Source of the DNA: Cyclobacteriaceae bacterium
Lineage (GTDB): Bacteria; Bacteroidota; Bacteroidia; Cytophagales; Cyclobacteriaceae
Assembly: GCA_028289505.1 (NCBI GenBank)
Contig: JANQPK010000116.1
Span: 1 to 16,090 of the forward strand
Direction of reading: 5' to 3'
DNA length: 16,090 nt
The notes beneath the pieces are model-generated. The model had not been told where the DNA came from. It saw only the letters and a program-made list of their open reading frames with translations, and made no database searches. Of the stretch, positions 1 to 7,174 are shown one piece after another. The first letter of the stretch is position 1. Each line of letters starts with the position of its first letter. Position numbers and translations under genes: made by a program.

Positions 1-1
1 A

Positions 2-298
2 ATCCAATATAATACGTTAGGTATGCATTTCAGACCGGAGACCGACTCATGGTGGCTGAGTGCACAATTTGCAGGACAGCTCGGTACCTATGGCCCCGAA
101 TTTAATGAGCAAGGTAAACTTCGAGTGGATTTTTTAATGAGTTACTCAACTACCAGCGAAGCATCGGATGGGTACCATTCCCCGTCAAACCAAGGATCCA
201 GTGGACCATATAGCCTAAAAATTGTATTCCATCCTTTTCCTGGTACCGATTGTACCCAGTTGCTTTCAAATCCTTCAGGTGCTTTAGGGCCAATATAA
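2..298 (+). CDS. 3' end of a probable outer-membrane beta-barrel protein, reading frame probably shifted at a T run
   Basis: The frame is open from the left edge (base 2), so the gene is 5'-partial. Its first 45 or so residues look like real protein, with alternating polar and hydrophobic or aromatic residues and a WWLSAQFAGQLG stretch typical of barrel strands. As read, it has no stop until 296-298, which gives an unlikely 157-nt convergent overlap with the well-supported DUF1254/DUF1214 gene. That overlap part is just the antisense of a conserved domain. Bases 130-135 are six T's. With five T's the frame would stop at once and the protein would end in KLRVDF, a C-terminal Phe after alternating residues, as in many outer-membrane barrels. 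It would then end about 5 nt short of the neighbour's stop. I therefore infer that the true end is near base 137. A sequencing error, a real frameshift or chance are all possible. The protein family is not recognised. Confidence 0.4.
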   Translation: MQYNTLGMHFRPETDSWWLSAQFAGQLGTYGPEFNEQGKLRVDFLMSYSTTSEASDGYHSPSNQGSSGPYSLKIVFHPFPGTDCTQLLSNPSGALGPI

Positions 299-1692
299 AT
301 ATCCCAAGAACCATCATCATTCTGCACCAATCCTTCTTTATTGTTATCAATTCCCGGAAACTGCTGATCTGTTTGCAGCATGGACCGGGTCTGGTTGTCA
401 TATATGGTGAAGGACCAGAAATCCTTCATGGGAGGATTGGCTGGGACGTTGAACTTGTAGGTTTTGCCGCCGTCAAAAGTATTGCCGTTTTCATCAGAAT
501 AGGTGATGGCATATTGTGATCCTTTACCAATAATTTTCATAGACATAGCTGGTGTTATTCCGGTAGCATAGAAATGAAAAGCGCTCCTGGCATCTAACAA
601 CCTTACGCCTTCATGTTCAAATAGGTGGCTCTTGTAGGCCAATGGATTCAACCATTGAGTGCCAGGGAACTTGTACAAATAATCACTTCGAGGCTTGGCC
701 ATCTGTGTTCGTACGATGGCGCTGCCAATTTTAGCGGCTTCTTTCAGAACACCCTGCATCCTTTGATCGGGAGCGAACGACTTACCCTTTTCAATGCCAA
801 TGGCCGCCAGTGATCCCAGAATTTCAGGATTTTCAGCCTGGGCAGGTTCAGATTGGACTACCGCGTTGATCTCTTCATAGATTCTCTCATCCATTTTATG
901 TATGGTGTTGAAACTTTTCCCCGAAACGTTCACAAAATTCATGGCAGGAGGATTCTCTTTCATTGACAATGGGTAAATCTTGAAGGTGTTTTTGGTCGCT
1001 TGAACCGCTGGCTGAGGGTCTCCATCTTTTTGAAATCCCCTCCAAATTACCCAGTGACCATAGGTATTAGCCTGGGCCACAAAATAGCCATCAGGGACCT
1101 TGCCCTGATAACCAGGAGGCAATACCAAAAATTTTCCTCCTTGTGCCTTGTCAGGTCCCAGTCGACCAAAATCGGCTACATACTTGAAAAAGTGATCATC
1201 AATAATCCCCAATACATCAGGTGGTGTCTCAATTACCATGGGTTCATCACCCAATTCCAACCAGGACATCATATAAACCGAAGTAGTATTGGCAGTTAAA
1301 AACAAAGCTTTGGAATCCATAAGCTCTTCAAATATCAGCGCGGTCTCATTGGCCGGTCCGACGGACAGTATACCCTGTTTCATGGCCTCCATGGAGGCGA
1401 TATGGATTCCTTTGGTATAGGCATCAACTGCATTGACCAAATCAAGGTAGTCATAGACTTTATCCGCAGTTTCAGGATAGGGGACTCCATCGTAAAACTT
1501 CAGTTCGCCTAGCTGCACCGATTCAATAAGATTCGGGCTTTCAATACCATCCGGTATCTCGGTGGTCATTTTCATTTGAGGAGGTGCCACATTCTCGGTG
1601 GTCACATTTTCCATTTGCTCTTCCTGATCATTTTGACAGGAAATCAAGCAAACAAAAAAAAGATAGGCAGCTGTAATCTTGAAAATATACAT
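142..1692 (-). CDS. DUF1254 / DUF1214 domain lipoprotein
   Basis: This is a 516-aa protein starting at the ATG at 1692-1690. The N-terminus is a lipoprotein signal: a hydrophobic stretch, then a lipobox ending LISC with the acylated Cys at residue 19. It should be anchored in the periplasm or outer membrane. A DUF1254 region spans about residues 75-245 (TSVYMMSWLELGDEPMV, then GGKFLVLPPGYQG). A DUF1214 region spans about 390-505 (TYKFNVPANPP, FWSFTIYD, then GPKAPEG and FRLYGPLDPWFDGEW). This two-domain order and length are normal for the family, whose biochemical role is not established; I infer no reaction. It lies downstream of the sulfatase gene, separated by 86 bp that hold an inverted repeat and a candidate promoter, so it may be partly or wholly its own transcription unit. 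Its stop at 144-142 faces the end of the plus-strand barrel fragment. Confidence 0.9.
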   Translation of the reverse strand: MYIFKITAAYLFFVCLISCQNDQEEQMENVTTENVAPPQMKMTTEIPDGIESPNLIESVQLGELKFYDGVPYPETADKVYDYLDLVNAVDAYTKGIHIASMEAMKQGILSVGPANETALIFEELMDSKALFLTANTTSVYMMSWLELGDEPMVIETPPDVLGIIDDHFFKYVADFGRLGPDKAQGGKFLVLPPGYQGKVPDGYFVAQANTYGHWVIWRGFQKDGDPQPAVQATKNTFKIYPLSMKENPPAMNFVNVSGKSFNTIHKMDERIYEEINAVVQSEPAQAENPEILGSLAAIGIEKGKSFAPDQRMQGVLKEAAKIGSAIVRTQMAKPRSDYLYKFPGTQWLNPLAYKSHLFEHEGVRLLDARSAFHFYATGITPAMSMKIIGKGSQYAITYSDENGNTFDGGKTYKFNVPANPPMKDFWSFTIYDNQTRSMLQTDQQFPGIDNNKEGLVQNDDGSWDIYIGPKAPEGFESNWVQSVPGKGWNTIFRLYGPLDPWFDGEWYPSDASLVVE

Positions 1693-1748
1693 ATGGTGGT
1701 GGTGTTAATCGAACCGATGTTTCTTCAGGCGGTTGACCGAAATGCTGG

Positions 1749-1780
1749 CAAATATAAGGTGATACCCTTATATTTTAACT
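1749..1780 (-). promoter_or_regulatory. Candidate promoter for the DUF1254/DUF1214 gene
   Basis: On the minus strand, TATATTTG (bases 1756-1749) matches the Bacteroidota -7 element TAnnTTTG exactly. Nineteen bases upstream is TTA, a one-base mismatch to the -33 TTG. Transcription would start near base 1745, giving a leader of about 50 nt. The -7 element sits inside one arm of the perfect inverted repeat at 1750-1775, so the same bases may serve as both promoter and operator or terminator. The -33 mismatch keeps the confidence modest. Confidence 0.45.
1750..1775. terminator. Perfect 10-bp inverted repeat, 6-nt loop, after the sulfatase stop
   Basis: The plus-strand arms are AAATATAAGG (1750-1759) and CCTTATATTT (1766-1775), perfectly complementary, with loop TGATAC. 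It begins 3 nt past the sulfatase stop codon. The position fits a transcription terminator or an mRNA 3' stabilising hairpin for the phosphatase-sulfatase unit. There is no separate U tract after the stem in the minus direction, since the T-rich bases lie inside the arm. An operator over the promoter of the next gene is therefore an equally good reading. Confidence 0.5.
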
Positions 1781-3602
1781 ATAATTTGTTGGCATACAGA
1801 TAATAGGCGCCTAGAATCGGGTCATCCTGTTCATTGTTAAACCAACTTTGAACTTCAATGTTTCCTGTGGCCAGTTCAAAAGTGAAACGTGCGGCCACAT
1901 CATTTTCAGTGGTTTGGATCAGCTTTTCTTCTTCTCCTACTTTCAACCGGGCTGAATATATGGGAAAGCTAACCCCTTTAACAAAGGTACCATCGGTTAC
2001 TCTAGTTTCCGGAATTCCCTGTTGTAGTGTGAATCCTGATTCTTTGGGCCAGCGTCTCAACTCGAATTCATATGTTCCGGCTTCGGCTACCTGCAGATGC
2101 CAAACCCCATTCTTCTGCGGTCCATAGCGAACTTGAATTTGCTGATCCACAAAAACGTCCAGCCATTCACAGGCAGAGATCAGCATGGGATTTTCATGTT
2201 CACTGCCGATAATAACACGTTGAGGCTCATGGACCGTTTCTTTCACCTCATCCCACCACTGGTCAAGATGAGCTCTCATTTTAGCCACAATTTCTGGATT
2301 TTCAGCGGCCACATCATGGTCCTGCACTGGGTCTGATGAAATATCATAAAGCTCGCGGTTTTCCAATAACCGCCAGCGTTTCCACAACACACCAGCACCG
2401 TTTCTCATGGGGATTGCCGGATTTTCTGTGGTGTAATTTACCTTGAACATCGGCATGCGGCTGTAATTAATGACCAGCATTCTGTCCTCCAGTGATTCCT
2501 TATCTCCTGAAAGTAACGGAGACAGGTCCACACCATCTAGCTTATCCGGGATACTAGTAATACCTGACATGGAGGTTAAGGTGGGTAACAAGTCCTGTAC
2601 CTGACACAATTCGTCAATTACCGAGGGTTGTACCGCTAAATGGTCGGGGGCCTTGATCAATAATGGCACCCGGTGGCCACCTTCCCACAGCGTAGTCTTT
2701 CTGCCTTTCATGCCGGCATTATAGTAGTCCTGACCAAAGGTGCTCCCATTGTCAGTAAGAAATACCACCACCGTGTTTTTGTCCAGGCCCGATACTTCCA
2801 GGAAGTCCAGTAGCTTCCCCATATTGTCGTCGATATTGGCCCCCATAGCTAGAAAACTGGTTAACTCCCTGCGTTTATCTTCATCTATCCCATCAAATAG
2901 ATCCGGATTCTTTGCCATGGCTTCTCTTATGGGGTTTCGGTAATGATCAGGTACAAAATGAGGCCAATGCGCTGAATTCAAAGCAATATAGGAGAAGAAA
3001 GGCTTATTTGAATCGGCCATTTCCTGCATCCATTTAATACCTTCATCGAAAAATACATTGGTGCAATAACCCTGAAATTTTTCACGCTTACCATTGTGAA
3101 GGTAGGTGTCATCGAAATAGTCATTATCCCAATAGTCGGGTAAGCTATTGACGTGTGAAGATGGAAACCAGATAGCCTTCTCAAACCCGCGATCTTCAGG
3201 TCGGAAAGGGTAGTTGTCACCCAGATGCCACTTTCCGAAAAGACCGGTCGCATAACCGTTTTCCTGGAAAACATTAGCCATAGTTTTTAATTCAGGACGA
3301 AGTAAGGTCCTTCCACTACTTACATTTATGGCGCCATTTCTGAAAGCATCCATCCCTGTTAACAATTGTCCCCTGGTGGGGGTACACATAGGTGCCACAT
3401 GAAAATCCGTAAACCGGATCCCTTCATTGGCTAGTCTATCGATGTTTGGAGTTTGTGTAACGGGGTTTCCATTAAAAGAAAACTCACCATATCCTTGGTC
3501 GTCGGTCATTACAATGATCACATTAGGTGATGCATCTTCTATTTCTTGATTAACCGAGCAAGCAGCTAGAATGGCGAAAAGTAAAAGGAGTTTTGTATTC
3601 AT
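1779..3602 (-). CDS. Lipoprotein sulfatase (arylsulfatase-type, formylglycine-dependent)
   Basis: This 607-aa sulfatase should cleave sulfate esters after conversion of its active-site Cys to formylglycine. The ATG at 3602 is preferred. A TTG at 3611 adds three residues and nearly touches the preceding stop, whereas the ATG opens directly onto a compact signal peptide. Its lipobox ends LAAC (Cys 15), so it is a predicted surface or periplasmic lipoprotein. Visible family landmarks are the metal-binding DD at residues 34-35, signature CTPTR at 73-77 (Cys 73 is the modified residue), GKWHLGD at 123-129, TDNG at 283-286 and the KGRKTTLWEGG lid motif near 299-309. A beta-rich C-terminal region follows (LRRWP, GAYYLYANKL), as in many long arylsulfatases. 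The substrate cannot be read from sequence. The gene lies 9 bp after the metallophosphoesterase and is probably cotranscribed with it. No maturase gene is visible in the window. Confidence 0.93.
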   Translation of the reverse strand: MNTKLLLLFAILAACSVNQEIEDASPNVIIVMTDDQGYGEFSFNGNPVTQTPNIDRLANEGIRFTDFHVAPMCTPTRGQLLTGMDAFRNGAINVSSGRTLLRPELKTMANVFQENGYATGLFGKWHLGDNYPFRPEDRGFEKAIWFPSSHVNSLPDYWDNDYFDDTYLHNGKREKFQGYCTNVFFDEGIKWMQEMADSNKPFFSYIALNSAHWPHFVPDHYRNPIREAMAKNPDLFDGIDEDKRRELTSFLAMGANIDDNMGKLLDFLEVSGLDKNTVVVFLTDNGSTFGQDYYNAGMKGRKTTLWEGGHRVPLLIKAPDHLAVQPSVIDELCQVQDLLPTLTSMSGITSIPDKLDGVDLSPLLSGDKESLEDRMLVINYSRMPMFKVNYTTENPAIPMRNGAGVLWKRWRLLENRELYDISSDPVQDHDVAAENPEIVAKMRAHLDQWWDEVKETVHEPQRVIIGSEHENPMLISACEWLDVFVDQQIQVRYGPQKNGVWHLQVAEAGTYEFELRRWPKESGFTLQQGIPETRVTDGTFVKGVSFPIYSARLKVGEEEKLIQTTENDVAARFTFELATGNIEVQSWFNNEQDDPILGAYYLYANKL

Positions 3603-3611
3603 AATATTCAA

Positions 3612-5051
3612 TTATCGATCTTCACTAGGCTGGTCTTGGTAGTTGATGGTATTGTCATGCCTTCTGGGGTCGATGGCATATCCCCTTTTTTCTATAAATT
3701 TATTAGGTCTGCCGTCGCTTTGTTTAATCAGGTCAAACGCATCATATAGTTCGCCGGTAGCGGTAAAGGACTGATAAGATAGCTTATCCCCGTCAATGGA
3801 TATCAGCTGCACCAACTGGGTGTTTTCGGCGGCTCTATCTCGTTGTGCATCCCAGCCTTCCCAGCCATTAGGCCTTAGTTTGTACATTTTACCTCCACTC
3901 ACCGATACCACGTAAACCGTTCCGGTATAGTCCCTGGTATTTAATCCATCCAATACATTCTGTTCATCAGCTGCCAGGTACGGTTCTGTTCTGCCCCTAG
4001 CATAGCTATGATCGTGGCCCTGAAGAGCTAGATCAACCTTATACTTATCAAAGATTGGCTTCCACAATGATCTTAACCTGGTATTATCCCGTCCACTGGA
4101 TGCTGAAAAAAGAGGGTGGTGGTAAGTGACCACAACCCATTTCTTGGGGTTATTTTTAAGTACCTTTTCTAGCCATTCAATTTGTTCTTCCTGTTTAAGA
4201 TTAGAGTTCAACGAGATCACCCGCAGATCTTGGTAATCGGTGAAATACACGGTTTCTTTTAATTCGTCTATTTCGGGTCCATTCTCTGGCAGGGTAAATT
4301 GGTGCTTCCACTGTACTGATAAACTCCTGATGTTGTTTTCTTTTTTCTTGGTGCTCAAGGGACGGTATTCGTGATTACCGGGGACCGAAATAGAGGGTAG
4401 CATCCGGTGTATCCAGCCTCCGGCAGTAAACCACTCATGCCATTGTCTTTCACTATGAGCATCGTTTATCATATCACCGGCATGAATGATGAAGCTGGCA
4501 TATGGTGCCTTCCGGTAACCTTCCCTGATGAGACGAGACCATAACTCCAAAATATAGTTCTGAGCATCCCCCACATACAGGAATGAGAAAGGTTTGGAAG
4601 CTTTTGATGCGGTTCGAAATTGAATCCATTCACTCCAGATCTTTCCGTCCCCAACTCTGTAAGCATAAAGTGTATCAGAGGTTAACCCGGAAAAAGTTAC
4701 GGAATGATAATTGGAGACCACTCCTGCTGTCTCAACCTTGCGGGCATCCATGGTTTCAGTTTTCGCCTCAATGGTTTTGGCATTTCTCCAAAATTTTGGG
4801 GCTGCCGAGGCTATTGCTATCTCGGCATAACCCTGGGTGATTTCTGTGCTGGTACGCCAGGTAACGCTGACTGACTCAGAGGGGTCTTCCGAAAAGTTGA
4901 GCACGATATGATCTGGATGTTGACCTGGTTTGCTCCAGTTTTTGGCAAACTCCGGAATCACATATTCTCTTTGTTGAGCGGATAGCTGCAGACTTAGGGA
5001 AATGCAAAAGAAAAGGGAGACAAATAGTATTCGATTTGTTTTAGGATTCAT
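3612..5051 (-). CDS. Secreted purple acid phosphatase-like metallophosphoesterase
   Basis: This 479-aa exported phosphoesterase is encoded from the ATG at 5051; a TTG at 5066 would add five residues before the signal peptide. A cleavable signal peptide (residues 1 to about 25, ending LQLSAQ) precedes a fibronectin-like N-terminal domain of the purple-acid-phosphatase type (about 47-148, with VSVTWRTS and YAYRVGDG). The catalytic metallophosphatase domain follows (about 155-365). Metal-ligand motifs appear in the expected order: GDAQN at 161, AGDMIND near 191, GNHE at 225-228, YHHP near 310-313 and GHDH at 345-348. The second motif lacks the Tyr seen in classical purple acid phosphatases, so the metal pair may differ. 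It probably hydrolyses phosphate mono- or diesters outside the cytoplasm; the substrate is unknown. It is the first gene of a probable unit with the sulfatase. Confidence 0.92.
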   Translation of the reverse strand: MNPKTNRILFVSLFFCISLSLQLSAQQREYVIPEFAKNWSKPGQHPDHIVLNFSEDPSESVSVTWRTSTEITQGYAEIAIASAAPKFWRNAKTIEAKTETMDARKVETAGVVSNYHSVTFSGLTSDTLYAYRVGDGKIWSEWIQFRTASKASKPFSFLYVGDAQNYILELWSRLIREGYRKAPYASFIIHAGDMINDAHSERQWHEWFTAGGWIHRMLPSISVPGNHEYRPLSTKKKENNIRSLSVQWKHQFTLPENGPEIDELKETVYFTDYQDLRVISLNSNLKQEEQIEWLEKVLKNNPKKWVVVTYHHPLFSASSGRDNTRLRSLWKPIFDKYKVDLALQGHDHSYARGRTEPYLAADEQNVLDGLNTRDYTGTVYVVSVSGGKMYKLRPNGWEGWDAQRDRAAENTQLVQLISIDGDKLSYQSFTATGELYDAFDLIKQSDGRPNKFIEKRGYAIDPRRHDNTINYQDQPSEDR

Positions 5052-5103
5052 TGCTGTTGTGGTCAAACGCTTTAGAGATAATTGTTGTTCAACAGGAATT
5101 TAG

Positions 5104-5111
5104 CAAAGTAA
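5104..5111 (-). promoter_or_regulatory. Candidate -7 promoter element for the phosphatase-sulfatase unit
   Basis: On the minus strand the bases read TTACTTTG, 7 of 8 matches to TAnnTTTG. They lie about 53 nt upstream of the phosphatase ATG, so the leader would be roughly 45-50 nt. A clear -33 TTG is missing at the usual spacing; only T-rich sequence is there. A small AT-rich inverted repeat (5116-5134) sits in the would-be spacer. Confidence 0.4.
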
Positions 5112-5115
5112 GCTA

Positions 5116-5134
5116 AAATTATACCGCATAATTT
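5116..5134. repeat. 7-bp inverted repeat in the phosphatase promoter spacer
   Basis: AAATTAT (5116-5122) and ATAATTT (5128-5134) are perfectly complementary, with loop ACCGC. It lies directly upstream of the candidate -7 element of the phosphatase promoter, where an operator would be expected. AT-rich repeats of this size can arise by chance. Confidence 0.3.
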
Positions 5135-5156
5135 AAAATATCCTAGGGCTCCATCT

Positions 5157-5179
5157 ATTTTGATTGTATTGGTCAAAAT
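5157..5179. repeat. 7-bp inverted repeat in the divergent intergenic region
   Basis: ATTTTGA (5157-5163) and TCAAAAT (5173-5179) are complementary across a 9-nt loop. It lies between the two divergent promoters and about 24 nt upstream of the TTG of the plus-strand promoter, so it could be a regulator site. It could equally be chance in AT-rich DNA. Confidence 0.25.
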
Positions 5180-5202
5180 TCAGATAATTCACAATTAATC
5201 TA

Positions 5203-5235
5203 TTGAGTGCTATCGATTTATTTTCATTTACTTTG
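5203..5235 (+). promoter_or_regulatory. Candidate promoter for the three-gene envelope cluster, possibly leaderless
   Basis: TTG at 5203-5205 and TTACTTTG at 5228-5235 (7 of 8 to the Bacteroidota -7 consensus) are 22 bp apart, slightly long for this promoter class. The -7 element ends only 4 nt before the ATG at 5240. The predicted transcription start therefore falls at or next to the start codon, giving a leaderless or nearly leaderless mRNA. The same placement argues against translation from the in-frame GTG at 5207. Confidence 0.4.
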
Positions 5236-5239
5236 CGGC

Positions 5240-7174
5240 ATGATTCGGTCGATAGGTATCATACTCGCACTGTTGGTGTTATCAAATAGTGGATATGCCC
5301 AGGTTAACCAAATTTATGATGGCCCTTATCAGGTTCTGGATTACCAAGGAGCTGCACAATTTGAATATAAAGTGGTAGATGATGATACCGTTTTCAATGG
5401 ATCCTTCAGTATGGAACAATCCAGTCTCGATGCGCTGCTAAATAAAGGAGATCGTTTTTTCTTATTTGAGGGTGCTTTAATAGAAGACTTACCTCAGCAT
5501 GAATGGGCTTTTCAGTTTGGAGAATTTAAGAAAGGATCGGGAACAGCTGTTTCCGACTATCAGTACAATGTCAAAATCAACGGTAGCCAGCATGATGCAT
5601 CAGGAGTTTTAAGTGATGGCAAACCACAGGGGGAGTGGATACATGAGGTAGTACGTATCGAAAACTCGGAAGTGGGTGAACTCTTGTTCCGAAGTACAAT
5701 TCAATTCGAGGATGGGGTCCCCAAGCGAAACTTCAAAATTGAGGACGATAATCAGGTACTGGTGGGACGATTTCTACGTGATGGTTTGGCACATGATCAA
5801 TGGGAGCTTTATCCCAAAAATGGCGTTGGATCAGCTGAGACCTGGATATTTAGCGATGGCAGATTGAACCGCATCATTCTTAACAATGCCCAACAAACCG
5901 ATACCATTCCAGGTTTTACTGAAATCCTGACCGATGAGCTGGTGCTTAATCTCGACCGACGATATACGGATATATTAAGATTAAGACAAAAGCTCAATAA
6001 GGTTAACCCTATTGATCTTGAAGAAGGTATGGTAAACATGCTGGCTGCCAATGCCAACTATTATCAAAAGGTAGATGAGATCATTTCTGCACTTGGAAAA
6101 ACTTCCTTTATGCCGGAATTCAAGGTAAAGGTGGTTCATTATCCCTTGTCAGAAACTGATCGGGCACACCTTGATTCCATCGCATTTCTTTCAAATGAAA
6201 CAAGCAAAATGGTCAAGGGGATGCTGGAAAGTACCCAACTGAGGTTATTGAAACTATCCGACGAAGAAGTGTTATATCTGCTAACCTTGGTGGAAACTCT
6301 TAATCAAGGATGGTTGATCCCAATGCTTGAAATCAGTCAACATTACCAAGATGGCGTCTTAGAGCATGTTGATCGGAAAAACCTCACTCGACTATGGCAA
6401 GGGGATGCCCCTAAATCCTCCTTTGAAATAGAATATGAATTCAACGACCAGCAAAAATCGAGAACCTTCAACAGTTCATTCAATGGCATCGGAGATGGTA
6501 ACACAATCGAGGAACTAAGTGTTCTAGCAGGAAGCATGCACCGTGAGATTTCAGCAATTGAGCAAAAGCTGAACAGGGAACGTGCACAAAAAGAACGGGA
6601 GCAAGAACTGGAGCAGTTAGAAGAAAAACTAATAGCCCAGGAGACTTACCTGAACTCTTTGGTTGATTCATTATCATTAGGTGTAGGCGACCCTGAAAAA
6701 ACGGTTATCCGAAGTATCAAAGCCAGGGCTGCAGAGTTGCTAAGTGAATACTCGAGCTTAGAGGATTCCGATCAAAAGCCGATACAGGCACGACAACTGA
6801 TCTCTTGTTTTCCATATATGGATAGCTTGGCTATGGAAGTGGCGCTGTTACCCGAGCGTTGGCAAGAGATAAAGCTGGAATACCGCGATGATGTGTGGAA
6901 CCCGTTCACTGCAATTGTGATGAGCGAGGAAATAAAAAAGCGTATTACTGAGGCATACCGCCAGGTGCTGATCCCCTTTTACCTTGATCAGATCACCAAT
7001 AATCTATCCTGCTCCAATGCCCAACAGCTGGTGGAGAGCTTGACCGTTGTTCACCTTAGAATGTTGGAACTAAAGGAAGAAGACACCAAGAAAATTGAGC
7101 GAAAGCTTAAAAAGGAGGACGATGCAGCGGTGGTTATCCAGTTGCTGGAAATTGAGCCGCTATTAAATCCATGA
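5240..7174 (+). CDS. Exported 644-aa protein with MORN/YwqK-like repeats and a coiled coil
   Basis: I do not recognise a named family. The ATG at 5240 is chosen over a GTG at 5207 because it opens directly onto a good signal peptide (MIRSIGIILALLVLSNSGYAQ). Residues about 30-215 carry degenerate repeats of a 'gly, x-DG-x-x, GEW/QWELY' type (SDGKPQGEW, FEDGVPKRNF, LRDGLAHDQWELYPKNG, FSDGRL). These resemble the beta-hairpin units of MORN and YwqK-like proteins. The middle is helix-rich, and a charged heptad-like coiled coil covers about 434-479 (rich in Glu, Lys and Gln). The C-terminal 160 residues are again helical. It is likely periplasmic, or attached to the outer membrane via partners. Its stop overlaps the next start by ATGA, so it is translationally coupled to the DUF2490 gene, and the third gene also has MORN repeats. 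A structural or scaffolding role in the envelope is only inference. Confidence 0.85.
   Translation: MIRSIGIILALLVLSNSGYAQVNQIYDGPYQVLDYQGAAQFEYKVVDDDTVFNGSFSMEQSSLDALLNKGDRFFLFEGALIEDLPQHEWAFQFGEFKKGSGTAVSDYQYNVKINGSQHDASGVLSDGKPQGEWIHEVVRIENSEVGELLFRSTIQFEDGVPKRNFKIEDDNQVLVGRFLRDGLAHDQWELYPKNGVGSAETWIFSDGRLNRIILNNAQQTDTIPGFTEILTDELVLNLDRRYTDILRLRQKLNKVNPIDLEEGMVNMLAANANYYQKVDEIISALGKTSFMPEFKVKVVHYPLSETDRAHLDSIAFLSNETSKMVKGMLESTQLRLLKLSDEEVLYLLTLVETLNQGWLIPMLEISQHYQDGVLEHVDRKNLTRLWQGDAPKSSFEIEYEFNDQQKSRTFNSSFNGIGDGNTIEELSVLAGSMHREISAIEQKLNRERAQKEREQELEQLEEKLIAQETYLNSLVDSLSLGVGDPEKTVIRSIKARAAELLSEYSSLEDSDQKPIQARQLISCFPYMDSLAMEVALLPERWQEIKLEYRDDVWNPFTAIVMSEEIKKRITEAYRQVLIPFYLDQITNNLSCSNAQQLVESLTVVHLRMLELKEEDTKKIERKLKKEDDAAVVIQLLEIEPLLNP

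Noticed and set aside
5207..5239. GTG start extending the envelope-cluster protein by 11 residues
   Set aside because: The extension would bury the signal peptide behind extra residues and overlaps the predicted -7 promoter element; the ATG at 5240 fits better.
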